Shown here piece by piece: positions 1 through 6,387 of a DNA stretch of 11,692 bases; within the stretch, counting starts at the first letter, position 1, and every line of letters begins with the position of its first letter. Below the pieces are notes generated by a model. That model was not told the DNA's origin. It saw nothing but the letters and a program-made list of their open reading frames with translations, and searched no databases. The DNA comes from Marinospirillum sp. (lineage in GTDB: Bacteria; Pseudomonadota; Gammaproteobacteria; Pseudomonadales; Halomonadaceae), in contig SKOQ01000150.1 in the NCBI GenBank assembly GCA_007119985.1, forward strand, positions 1-11,692. The letters run 5' to 3'. Made by a program: the position numbers and the translations under genes.

Positions 1-891
1 ATCCCTTTCTTCCAGCCACTGCAACAACTGACGCCGCCAATAAAGCTGATTCAGCATCCCTGTATGCGGTGCTTGCTCATCCTGCCAATAGGTTTTGGGT
101 TCTTGCGCTAACTGAAAGAGGCGCTGACCATGCGAGCAAGGCACGACGGCATCAGCACAACTATGCAGGATCAACAAGGGCAAGTTCTGTGGACGCTGTG
201 CGATCCAGCGTTCAGGGGAGTAGTCATCACGAATCAACCAAGATAAGGGATATTGTCCTGCCCATAACAGCCAGCTCTCGCTCATTTTTTCACGCGCAAT
301 ACGGCGATAACCTGAAAAGGGGCTATCCAGCACCACGGCGGCCAGCTGATCAGCCTCAGGCGCTAAGCCTAATAGGGTAGCGCTAGTTGCAGCACCCAAG
401 CTCTGTCCAAAAAGCACCACTGGAAGCTGTAGAGCCTCGGCTTCTTCCAGCACCCAGAGTAGACCGATATAGGCATCATGATGCACACCGGCGATCCCGG
501 GCTGGCCTTCAGAAAGCCCAAAACCACGGTAATCCAGAATAAAAACCGACCAGCCATGACGCGTGATCCAGTTCAAAGCGGCAAAATGAGTGCTGATATT
601 TTCCGCGTTGCCATGCAGAAAATAGATCACCCCCTGCTGGTGTTGATCTTCTGCTAAACGCGCCTCCAACCACCAGCCATGTAAGCGCTGCTGCTGTTGA
701 TTCACGATAAAGACATCACGATAAGGCAAATCAAGTTGATCGGGTGTGCCGCGCAAACCTGGCTCAGGCCAGTAAAAAAGGTGCCCACAACCAGAAAGCA
801 ACAGCGTAGAGCCGATCAACAACACCCAACGAATACGCCTGACAAAAAGACGGCTCACAAAAAGAAAAGACTTTAAAAATAGTGCAGCCAT
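1..891 (-). CDS. Alpha/beta-hydrolase lipoprotein (BEM46/YfhR-like), C-terminus cut by the window edge
   Basis: The minus frame is open from an ATG at 889-891 to the left edge, giving 297 codons with no stop. A Shine-Dalgarno AGGTGG (899-904) sits 7 bases upstream. The N-terminus has basic residues, a hydrophobic stretch and the lipobox LLSGC, so Cys35 is the predicted lipidated residue. Gly at +2 would favour the outer membrane under the E. coli sorting rule. The hydrolase fold is shown by HGNAE at 93-97 (oxyanion region), GQSLGA with nucleophile Ser164, Asp247 in the CADAVVP context and His276 in APHTGML, a complete Ser-Asp-His triad in the right order. The HGNAE signature and the size match the BEM46/YfhR group, whose substrates are poorly known. 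It is probably nearly full length, since relatives are about 300 aa. The start lies 19 bases inside the end of the DUF4105 gene, which implies translational coupling. The enzyme class is clear; the substrate (an acyl ester or peptide) is unknown. Confidence 0.88.
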   Translation of the reverse strand, partial: MAALFLKSFLFVSRLFVRRIRWVLLIGSTLLLSGCGHLFYWPEPGLRGTPDQLDLPYRDVFIVNQQQQRLHGWWLEARLAEDQHQQGVIYFLHGNAENISTHFAALNWITRHGWSVFILDYRGFGLSEGQPGIAGVHHDAYIGLLWVLEEAEALQLPVVLFGQSLGAATSATLLGLAPEADQLAAVVLDSPFSGYRRIAREKMSESWLLWAGQYPLSWLIRDDYSPERWIAQRPQNLPLLILHSCADAVVPCSHGQRLFQLAQEPKTYWQDEQAPHTGMLNQLYWRRQLLQWLEERD

Positions 892-2840
892 GTTAGGCCC
901 ACCTGCCATCTGGATTCATCCCGCTCATCCCACTCTCCTTGCAATCTCAGCGCCTGCTGCTGAGCAAAGTTCCATTGTGCCGTGGCCTCTGTTGACCAGA
1001 AAGCACCTGTATGGCCGGCGACAAAATGCTGCCAGTGGGCATCCAACCCCAAACGCAATGAACGCACTGGAGCCCAGACAAAACCCAAGTTGAGACCGGC
1101 ACCAAGGGCCCAGTCATCCCCCTCTGGTGCATAACCAGCTTGAGGGCCGATTTCTGTTCGTCCCGTCACAAAACCATAGGACATCCAATCTTGCCCTTCA
1201 CCCCAAGCGCGGCCATAACCACCTGTTGCAAAACCCCGCCAAGAATCTTGGGTTCTGGCTTCTGCGTCCGTCCGCTCCAAACCGGTTTGCACCCGCCAGG
1301 CTGCCATCGAAAAAATAGGAGAGCTCGGCAGATAGTTCCCCACCTCAACCAAATTCAACCGCCAGGGTTCCAAGCGTTGTTCATCTTCAAAAAAGCGCAG
1401 CTCAAGCTCGAAGAGATTGATTTCTGCATTGGCCAGATAACCTTCAACAGCATCATAGCGGGTGTGATAAGCCGGACGGGCGATCAGGCTCAGGTAAGCT
1501 TGATCTGCCTGCCAGCCGACACCCACCCCCCAACGCGCCGTACCATGCCCCTGATGAGGTGCGACCTCTGGCGTCGCCGGTGGCGCTAAACCTGAGCGCC
1601 CTCTGACCTGCGCACGCGCCACCAAGAGGCGATGCATTTGAGGCGCAGCCTGCTCACGCGCGAGTCCTTGGTGCTGAAAACGAAAACTAACCCATTCTGC
1701 CGCCAGCTCATAAATAGCCGCCTGATTCACCCCTTCTGGCAATAGAAAATCACGCGGATGGGGTTGATCAAAAACCAGCACACGCGCCAGCTCCACTTCA
1801 TCCGCCGTCATCTGCTGGGCCATATTCTGCAAACGCGTCGCAAATGAAGGGCGAAAACCAGCCTCTTCGAGCAGTAATCCAGCCTGATCTAAAGCCCGTA
1901 AGGTGTCTACTGGCAGCGCTTTAATCTGAAAGCCTCGCGTTAAATCTAGGTCCTCCTGCGCCACGGAAAGTACGGCCAAGAGCTGGTAGGAGCAATTCTG
2001 ATCAAAAAACCAATAGGTAAAGCGCATCTCGTTCAGCTCCCAAAGATGGCGCATGACCTGCTCAACACCGGCTGCGCTGATATCCAGCGGCAGCTCCCAC
2101 ATATCTCGGCTTTCTAGTTGGTTGTATTCATTCACCTTTTCATAATAAGGCATGAGGCTAAAATAACCTGGGTAGCGTCCCAACATCCCTTTAATGGCAT
2201 AGGCCATGCCTCCATCCTGACTATCCACTTGGGCGGCGTAGTTAACGGCAAAAGCCACTAGATCAGGGCGCTGCTGAGTATTGGCCGCATCTATCCGCAA
2301 GAGTGTATGACCAAACATTGAGGCTGCATTGTTTAAATAGGCCGAAGGAAAAACAAGAGTGAGCCGGCCAGGATCGATTTCTTCATACCAAGCATCAAAG
2401 GCCGAACAAGTACGCGCTGGCAGCGGTATGTCTAATGCAGCAGCCAACCAGTGAGCACGGGCAGGAAAACGGCAGCGTAAGTCTTCATCTTCTTCGAGAT
2501 GAGTGCTTAAAGACGCCTGCAAGGCCAGCCAGGTCGCTTCTAATTCTGCCTGAGGCTGGGTCTGCCCTTGGGATGCAAGAAAAAAGCGCGGATCCTGCAC
2601 TTGGCTTTTTCTTTGCCCTAAAAAACGATCATGGTAATGACCCAGCTGAGTCCAAGCATTCGTGCGACTCAAGGCGACGAGCTGATCATGTGTGACAGCA
2701 TGGATGCGCGACTCTACATCCATCGTCTGCGCCCAAGCTGCAGCCCAAGGTGTCGCAAGCAAGCCGATGCAACAAGCCACATGAAGAAGAAGAGAAAAAA
2801 ATAGTCGCGATAAAAGAGAGAGAAAAGAGAAAAAAGACAC
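873..2840 (-). CDS. DUF4105 (Lnb N-terminal-like) periplasmic domain with putative outer-membrane beta-barrel tail
   Basis: This 655-aa protein starts at GTG (2838-2840), with Shine-Dalgarno GAGG at 2848-2851. Residues 1-37 are a signal peptide ending AWA before QT. Residues about 150-340 carry hallmarks of DUF4105/Lnb N-terminal periplasmic domains: SMFGHTLLR (174-182), NYAAQ (200-204), a GRYPGYFSLMPYYEK block (221-235) and FFDQNCSYQLL (278-288). By comparison with NlpC/P60-like folds in this clan, His178 and Cys283 are candidate catalytic residues (inference). From about residue 430 the sequence becomes alternating polar/aromatic strands rich in Gly, Trp and Tyr and ends in WLHYF. A C-terminal Phe after such strands is typical of outer-membrane beta-barrels. 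Lnb itself, from Gram-positive bacteria, transfers an acyl chain within lipoproteins; whether this relative does so is unknown. It overlaps the lipoprotein hydrolase gene downstream. Family assignment is firm, the barrel likely, the activity unproven. Confidence 0.88.
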   Translation of the reverse strand: MSFFSFLSLLSRLFFSLLLHVACCIGLLATPWAAAWAQTMDVESRIHAVTHDQLVALSRTNAWTQLGHYHDRFLGQRKSQVQDPRFFLASQGQTQPQAELEATWLALQASLSTHLEEDEDLRCRFPARAHWLAAALDIPLPARTCSAFDAWYEEIDPGRLTLVFPSAYLNNAASMFGHTLLRIDAANTQQRPDLVAFAVNYAAQVDSQDGGMAYAIKGMLGRYPGYFSLMPYYEKVNEYNQLESRDMWELPLDISAAGVEQVMRHLWELNEMRFTYWFFDQNCSYQLLAVLSVAQEDLDLTRGFQIKALPVDTLRALDQAGLLLEEAGFRPSFATRLQNMAQQMTADEVELARVLVFDQPHPRDFLLPEGVNQAAIYELAAEWVSFRFQHQGLAREQAAPQMHRLLVARAQVRGRSGLAPPATPEVAPHQGHGTARWGVGVGWQADQAYLSLIARPAYHTRYDAVEGYLANAEINLFELELRFFEDEQRLEPWRLNLVEVGNYLPSSPIFSMAAWRVQTGLERTDAEARTQDSWRGFATGGYGRAWGEGQDWMSYGFVTGRTEIGPQAGYAPEGDDWALGAGLNLGFVWAPVRSLRLGLDAHWQHFVAGHTGAFWSTEATAQWNFAQQQALRLQGEWDERDESRWQVGLTWLHYF

Positions 2841-2851
2841 GGATTCGCCTC

Positions 2852-2888
2852 AAAAAAAATGCCACTTTCTTGAGCAAGAAAGCGGCAT
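2852..2888 (-). terminator. Strong intrinsic terminator after the DUF3015 gene
   Basis: In the minus-strand RNA, arms of 13 bases (2876-2888 and 2859-2871) pair completely, with a single G-U wobble, around a 4-base loop (2872-2875), followed by eight U (2852-2859). It lies 43 bases past the DUF3015 stop codon. The U tract directly abuts the Shine-Dalgarno of the DUF4105 gene, so it also acts as a barrier in front of that gene. Confidence 0.92.
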
Positions 2889-2930
2889 AGTGCCATCTAT
2901 CAGCAGGTCATCAAGACCAGCCTGAAAAGC

Positions 2931-3410
2931 TTAGCTCAGCGTGTAACCCGCCAGAGCTGCATCACTGGCAACAACACTGTTCATGTTGCTCAGAATATCA
3001 GCAGAAGTTACATTTTCAGAAGTGAAAATCTCACCATACTGGCTCTGCAGTGCCGCTGTGAAAGCAGACTGATCCGCAGCATCGACACCCCAAAGGGTCG
3101 CCAGAGTCGTCAAGGTTTCACCTTCACCACGAGCCGCATCAACAGCCAAGGTGTCGAGGTTGTCGTTGATATAGCTTTCCAGAGCGAACAAAGAGTTCTC
3201 TTGGCTGCAGTTCAATGTCCCTGTTGTCATACCAAAAGTTTGGTTGCCTGAAGTTCCGTTCAGCGTTGCGGCTAGAACATTCATGACCAGACCATCTTGA
3301 CCTTCCAGTAATACGCTACCTAAACCACAGCCAGCATCAGAAACAGCATGAGCAGAAGCAGCGAAAGGAAGAGCAACAGCCAGGGCACTTGCAGCAATTA
3401 ACTTTTTCAT
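2931..3410 (-). CDS. DUF3015 family secreted protein
   Basis: A 159-aa exported protein of unknown function. The start is taken as ATG 3408-3410, giving MKKLIAASALAVALPFAASA, a clean signal peptide cleaved near residue 22. AGGA of the upstream TTGAGGA lies 8 bases before this ATG. A more upstream ATG (3417-3419) has its GAGG directly adjacent, and an in-frame TTG at 3423-3425 has no good site. The mature protein begins with GCGLGS and carries NGTSGNQTFG and TTGTLNC (51-68), the characteristic DUF3015 block. Cys28 and Cys68 could form a periplasmic disulfide. The later ARGEGETLTTLA (93-104) is also family-typical. It has its own candidate promoter and is closed by a strong terminator, so it can be transcribed alone, perhaps at a high level. 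Family membership is secure; no biochemical role is known to me. Confidence 0.9.
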   Translation of the reverse strand: MKKLIAASALAVALPFAASAHAVSDAGCGLGSVLLEGQDGLVMNVLAATLNGTSGNQTFGMTTGTLNCSQENSLFALESYINDNLDTLAVDAARGEGETLTTLATLWGVDAADQSAFTAALQSQYGEIFTSENVTSADILSNMNSVVASDAALAGYTLS

Positions 3411-3439
3411 ATTGAACATCCTCAAGATCCACTTAAAAA

Positions 3440-3473
3440 ATTATCCTGTGTTGTTCCAAATCACTCTGGAACA
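3440..3473 (-). promoter_or_regulatory. Candidate promoter and palindromic operator for the DUF3015 gene
   Basis: Reading leftward, GATAAT (3440-3445) is a good -10 element about 30 bases before the chosen start codon. The matching -35 position (3463-3468) reads CAGAGT, which is poor. A perfect 7-base inverted repeat, TGTTCCA and TGGAACA with an 8-base spacer (3452-3473), covers the -35 region. A weak -35 under a palindrome suits a regulated promoter, but no regulator can be named. Confidence 0.4.
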
Positions 3474-3824
3474 GCGGATAATCTCGCATACTTATCAACC
3501 ATCTTGCAAGCGATGAAATAAAAAAACACATATAACAAGAATATGTGTTTAATAAAAAAGAGAGTCTTTGATCAACATTACGAGCGCAGGCTAGACAAGA
3601 CGAAATTGCCCGAAAATCGGAGTTTACATAGATTAAACGAGCATTTTAAGGCTCGCTTCAACGCAGTCTCACCAAGCGCAGTAGTGAATCAAAGGTTTTT
3701 AAGCACTGATAACCCAGGTCACAAACCTGACTTAAAAGCAGCATCAGACAGCATTTTAAATTCAAACTGATGTTTGATAGCGAACACAATTTGCCTATTC
3801 ACACTGTTTAAGGAGTCACACTGA
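3474..3824. other. AT-rich intergenic region with serial short hairpins, no convincing gene
   Basis: This is the divergent gap between the DUF3015 and DUF6882-like genes. A perfect 10-base inverted repeat (3524-3533 and 3541-3550, 7-base loop) is followed on the minus strand by a T-rich run and could be a weak terminator. Further perfect small hairpins follow: CCGA/TCGG (3610-3620), GTTTA/TAAAC (3622-3638), CGAGC/GCTCG (3638-3655) and CAGGT/ACCTG (3715-3729), the last inside outer TTTTAAG and CTTAAAA arms. A 75-codon plus-strand frame crosses it but lacks a ribosome binding site and recognisable content. A TTGATA at 3774-3779 may be the -35 of the downstream gene, but its partner -10 is weak. 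Confidence 0.45.
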
Positions 3825-4478
3825 GTGAACCCACAACTTAAAAACCTGTTAAATCAATCTGTCGGCCATTCCTTTGCCAAGCAGCTCGCCTTTGGCGACC
3901 TACTGGGTGATGGCTCTTGGAGAATCGACTTAACAGAAGGTAGAGTCTTTTTCGGCGACGATCTTTCTTTTCGCATTCAACTGCTTGGTACTGAATCTGA
4001 AGGCAATGCCACTTGGCTATGGGCTTGGGCCAATGAAGCGAGCAACCTACCTGCTGAACTTCTGGAGCTATGCACACTGCTCAAAACGACTGGAGAGCAA
4101 GGCTCCATCCCTGAACTGAGCGAACGTAGCTTTCCTCTTGAGCAGGCTAATGGGCATACTCTGGCCATGATAGCGGCAGGCCTGTTCAACTGCTGCTACT
4201 ACAGAGCCCCTTATCCCGGAGGTGCTCTATTCTTTTTAGTGCAAAACCCGCCGGCGCAGGTTGCTGAACCTGTCGGTATCACGCGTGCAGCGACCGTCAT
4301 CACCGAAGTTATCAGCGAGTTCGATGTGGACCACCTGGCCATGAGTGAAGCTTTTCTCACCTCGCAAGGTTTTACTGTCTCACGTGGCGAGCAGAGTCTG
4401 ATTGGAGAACGCGAGCAGCGGACAATGACCCTGACATTCGATACCGGAGAGCGGATCACCCGCATCCAAGTCGACTAG
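3825..4478 (+). CDS. DUF6882-like protein of unknown function
   Basis: A 217-aa protein with a GTG start (3825-3827), supported by AAGGAG at 3810-3815, 9 bases upstream. It has no signal peptide and no membrane segment, so it is probably cytoplasmic. The order of features resembles DUF6882 proteins: SWRIDLTEGRVFFGDD (31-46), a QLLGTES stretch (52-58), the Trp-rich motif TWLWAWAN (63-70), then a central region with CCYYRAPYPGGALFF (123-137). The family match is from memory of the QLLGTES and TWLWAWAN motifs and is fairly, not fully, certain. Fourteen bases separate it from the next gene, so the two are very likely cotranscribed. No catalytic motif is visible. The pair sits between the envelope group and tRNA-Leu, a place where accessory genes are common. 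Confidence 0.8.
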   Translation: MNPQLKNLLNQSVGHSFAKQLAFGDLLGDGSWRIDLTEGRVFFGDDLSFRIQLLGTESEGNATWLWAWANEASNLPAELLELCTLLKTTGEQGSIPELSERSFPLEQANGHTLAMIAAGLFNCCYYRAPYPGGALFFLVQNPPAQVAEPVGITRAATVITEVISEFDVDHLAMSEAFLTSQGFTVSRGEQSLIGEREQRTMTLTFDTGERITRIQVD

Positions 4479-4492
4479 AGAGCTTCTGATCA

Positions 4493-4906
4493 ATGAAGAA
4501 CCTATTGCCTACCCCTTGCTGCCAACAAGAAATAGAAATCACCCTACTGCTCAGCCTAGCTGAATGGGCTTCCAATCAACCTCAATGGGATTTCTGGCAA
4601 TGGAATTATTATCGCTGCCCACACTGTCAAACGCCATCTTGGTTTGGCTATAACCAAGATGGTGCATGGTGTGGCATTTATGGTGCTGCCCCAGTCGCTG
4701 ATTTAATTCCAGTATCTCGTATTGATGGCATACCAATACCTGAAATAGGCATTCATTCAGTAAACTTTGAGTATGGCGGCACCAGCTATGAGGTACAACG
4801 CGGCCAGCACTATTGGAATCCGGTTGAGCCGATCACCGAAGCTGAGCAAAAAGACGAACAAGGAATGGAAGTAGCAGCCACTAAAAAACGCAAGAGGAAA
4901 ACCTGA
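4493..4906 (+). CDS. Hypothetical Trp/Cys-rich protein with possible zinc ribbon
   Basis: I do not recognise the family of this 137-aa protein. It starts at ATG 4493-4495 with only a weak AGAG-type ribosome binding site, which suggests coupling to the gene ending 14 bases upstream. Cys9-Cys10 and Cys42-Pro-His-Cys45 form two pairs that could bind zinc as a ribbon; Cys60 is a fifth cysteine. Tryptophans are frequent (residues 25, 32, 35, 37, 50, 59, 108). The C-terminus becomes acidic (EAEQKDEQ) and then strongly basic (KKRKRKT), a tail that could contact nucleic acid or an acidic partner (inference). There is no signal peptide or membrane segment. The downstream 113 bases to the tRNA hold no clear terminator. 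The gene is probably real given spacing, composition and zinc-binding pattern, but its function is unknown. Confidence 0.72.
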   Translation: MKNLLPTPCCQQEIEITLLLSLAEWASNQPQWDFWQWNYYRCPHCQTPSWFGYNQDGAWCGIYGAAPVADLIPVSRIDGIPIPEIGIHSVNFEYGGTSYEVQRGQHYWNPVEPITEAEQKDEQGMEVAATKKRKRKT

Positions 4907-5019
4907 GTGCTCAAATGTCGATCAACGGCTTAAGATTAATTGCGTTGACACTTTGTCGTCATTTTGACTAGGGGGTTTCTTGAAGCTCACAAAGACTAGA
5001 TGTAAGCCTTTGATTTATA

Positions 5020-5106
5020 TGGTACCGAAGGCCGGACTCGAACCGGCACACCCGCAAGGGCGGCGGATTTTGAATCCGCTGCGTCTACCAATTCCGCCAC
5101 TCCGGC
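5020..5106 (-). tRNA. tRNA-Leu, anticodon CAA
   Basis: The minus strand from 5106 folds as a class II tRNA: acceptor GCCGGAG, a D-arm region ending GGTAGACGC, anticodon stem GCGGA/TCCGC around loop TTCAAAA (anticodon CAA at 5070-5072, reading UUG), a long variable arm (GCCCTTGCGGGT) and T-arm GCCGG/CCGGC with loop TTCGAGT. CCA is encoded at 5020-5022. It closely resembles E. coli leuX. The first acceptor pair is G1-U72 rather than G-C, and G5-U68 is a second wobble. A tRNA-Leu next to queA is a familiar gammaproteobacterial arrangement. No clear intrinsic terminator follows its 3' end. Confidence 0.97.
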
Positions 5107-5149
5107 ATATTTTAGGCAAGCAGGCAAGCTGCTCTGGTAGGATGCGCGC

Positions 5150-5177
5150 ATTATAGCCACTTCTCTGTTTGAGTCAA
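5150..5177 (-). promoter_or_regulatory. Sigma-70 promoter of tRNA-Leu with GC-rich discriminator
   Basis: On the minus strand TTGACT (5172-5177) and a perfect TATAAT (5150-5155) are spaced 16 bases apart. The following bases GCGCGC form a GC-rich discriminator, typical of stable-RNA promoters under stringent (ppGpp) control. The gene begins about 44 bases past the -10, leaving a 5' leader for RNase P removal. Confidence 0.85.
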
Positions 5178-5311
5178 CTGAAAATTACTTTGTACCAACA
5201 AACACCCCATTCACAAGGGCCACAAGCCAGAACGACGAGGATTATTCTCAAGCTCAGTTTTCGGTTAGAATAAGCCTCCTTTCTTTTTACCGTGACGAGC
5301 CGAAACCACCT

Positions 5312-6340
5312 ATGCAGCGCAGTGACTTTTCCTTCACCCTCCCGGATCACCTGATCGCTCGCTTTCCACCTGCGCAAAGACGCGACTCACGCTTGTTGAT
5401 CCTGCATCCAGATGCCAGCATCACTCATGCACAATTTCCGGACCTGCTTGATCAGGTTCAAGCCGGTGACCTGATGGTATTCAACAACACACGAGTGATT
5501 CCTGCTCGTTTGCTGGGTCAAAAATCAACCGGCGGTCAGGTTGAAGTGTTGATTGAACGCGTTCTCGATGAACAGCGCGTTTTGGCGCATGTTCGTGCAA
5601 GCAAGTCACCCAAGGCGGGGACACGTCTTCAGTTAGAAGGCCATTTAGACGTTGAATGCACTGGTCGTCAAGGCGCACTCTTCTGCCTCACCTTCCATCA
5701 CGACACGCCTGTTCTTGCACTGCTTGAAGAGTATGGGCACATGCCCTTACCTCCTTATATGGATCGGGCTGACCAGCCAGAAGATCAAGAGCGCTACCAA
5801 ACTGTGTATGCGCAAGCGCCTGGTGCCGTCGCGGCGCCAACCGCAGGCTTGCATTTTGATCAGGCTCTGCTAGAACAGCTCGCACAAAAAGGCGTAAAAA
5901 CGGCCTTTGTCACTCTGCATGTGGGCGCAGGCACCTTTCAGCCGGTCAAGGTGGACAAGCTAGAAGAGCACGTGATGCACCAAGAATGGCTTGAAGTCAC
6001 TGAAGAAGTGGCCGAGCAGGTACGTCAAACCCAAGCCGCGGGCGGACGCATTATTGCCGTTGGCACCACCAGTGTGCGCTGCCTAGAAACAGCGAGCCAA
6101 GGTGGTCAGATCCAAGCCTATCGCGGTGAAACCGATATTTTTATCTATCCAGGTTATCAATGGCGTTGCGTGGATCAGCTGATCACTAACTTCCATCTGC
6201 CTGAATCCACGCTGCTGATGCTGGTCGCCAGTTTTGCAGGCCACCAACCGATTATGCAGGCCTACCAAACCGCCATTAATGAAGGCTACCGCTTCTATAG
6301 CTATGGTGATGCGATGCTGCTGACACGCGCTTCGGCTTAG
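5312..6340 (+). CDS. queA: S-adenosylmethionine:tRNA ribosyltransferase-isomerase QueA
   Basis: QueA transfers and isomerises the ribosyl part of S-adenosylmethionine onto preQ1 at position 34 of tRNA Asp, Asn, His and Tyr, giving epoxyqueuosine. The protein is 342 aa, close to the usual length. Family motifs appear in order: FNNTRVIPARL (57-67), YGHMPLPPYM (141-150), PGAVAAPTAGLHF (170-182), FVTLHVGAGTFQPV (199-212), AVGTTSVRCLE (249-259), TNFHLPEST (292-300) and YRFYSYGDAM (326-335). The segment usually written LVSAFAG reads LVASFAG here. The ATG start has only a weak ribosome binding site, but it matches the normal family N-terminus. Its promoter must lie in 5178-5311, back to back with the tRNA-Leu promoter; TAGAAT at about 5263 is only a weak -10 candidate. 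It is followed by tgt after 47 bases. Confidence 0.97.
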   Translation: MQRSDFSFTLPDHLIARFPPAQRRDSRLLILHPDASITHAQFPDLLDQVQAGDLMVFNNTRVIPARLLGQKSTGGQVEVLIERVLDEQRVLAHVRASKSPKAGTRLQLEGHLDVECTGRQGALFCLTFHHDTPVLALLEEYGHMPLPPYMDRADQPEDQERYQTVYAQAPGAVAAPTAGLHFDQALLEQLAQKGVKTAFVTLHVGAGTFQPVKVDKLEEHVMHQEWLEVTEEVAEQVRQTQAAGGRIIAVGTTSVRCLETASQGGQIQAYRGETDIFIYPGYQWRCVDQLITNFHLPESTLLMLVASFAGHQPIMQAYQTAINEGYRFYSYGDAMLLTRASA

Positions 6341-6387
6341 GTCTCTTTTTTATTTAATTCGATTCTTTGATTCGACAAGGTACAAGA

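Noticed and set aside
890..1589. Plus-strand ORFs of 60-150 codons opposite the DUF4105 gene
   Set aside because: They are shadows of a strong minus-strand coding frame, with no ribosome binding sites or family motifs.
2762..2780. Lipoprotein signal (VACC) in the DUF4105 protein
   Set aside because: The residue at -3 of the first Cys is His, which does not fit a lipobox, and a good signal peptidase I site (AWA before Q) follows.
3411..3425. Earlier TTG or ATG start for the DUF3015 protein
   Set aside because: The ATG at 3408-3410 gives a classic signal peptide and proper ribosome binding site spacing; the earlier ATG touches its GAGG and the TTG has no site.
3543..3770. 75-codon plus-strand ORF in the intergenic region
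   Set aside because: It has no Shine-Dalgarno, a composition unlike its neighbours and no recognisable motif, and it runs through several hairpins, so it is more likely noncoding.
3474..5019. Direct repeat of the tRNA-Leu 3' end (attachment site) flanking the two-gene cassette
   Set aside because: I searched by eye for GGTACCGAAGG or CCGGACTCG left of the tRNA and found no second copy in the window, and no integrase is present.
6367..6387. TTG start giving a 386-aa Tgt
   Set aside because: The added residues do not match the family N-terminus, and the ATG at 6388 has a well-placed AAGG.
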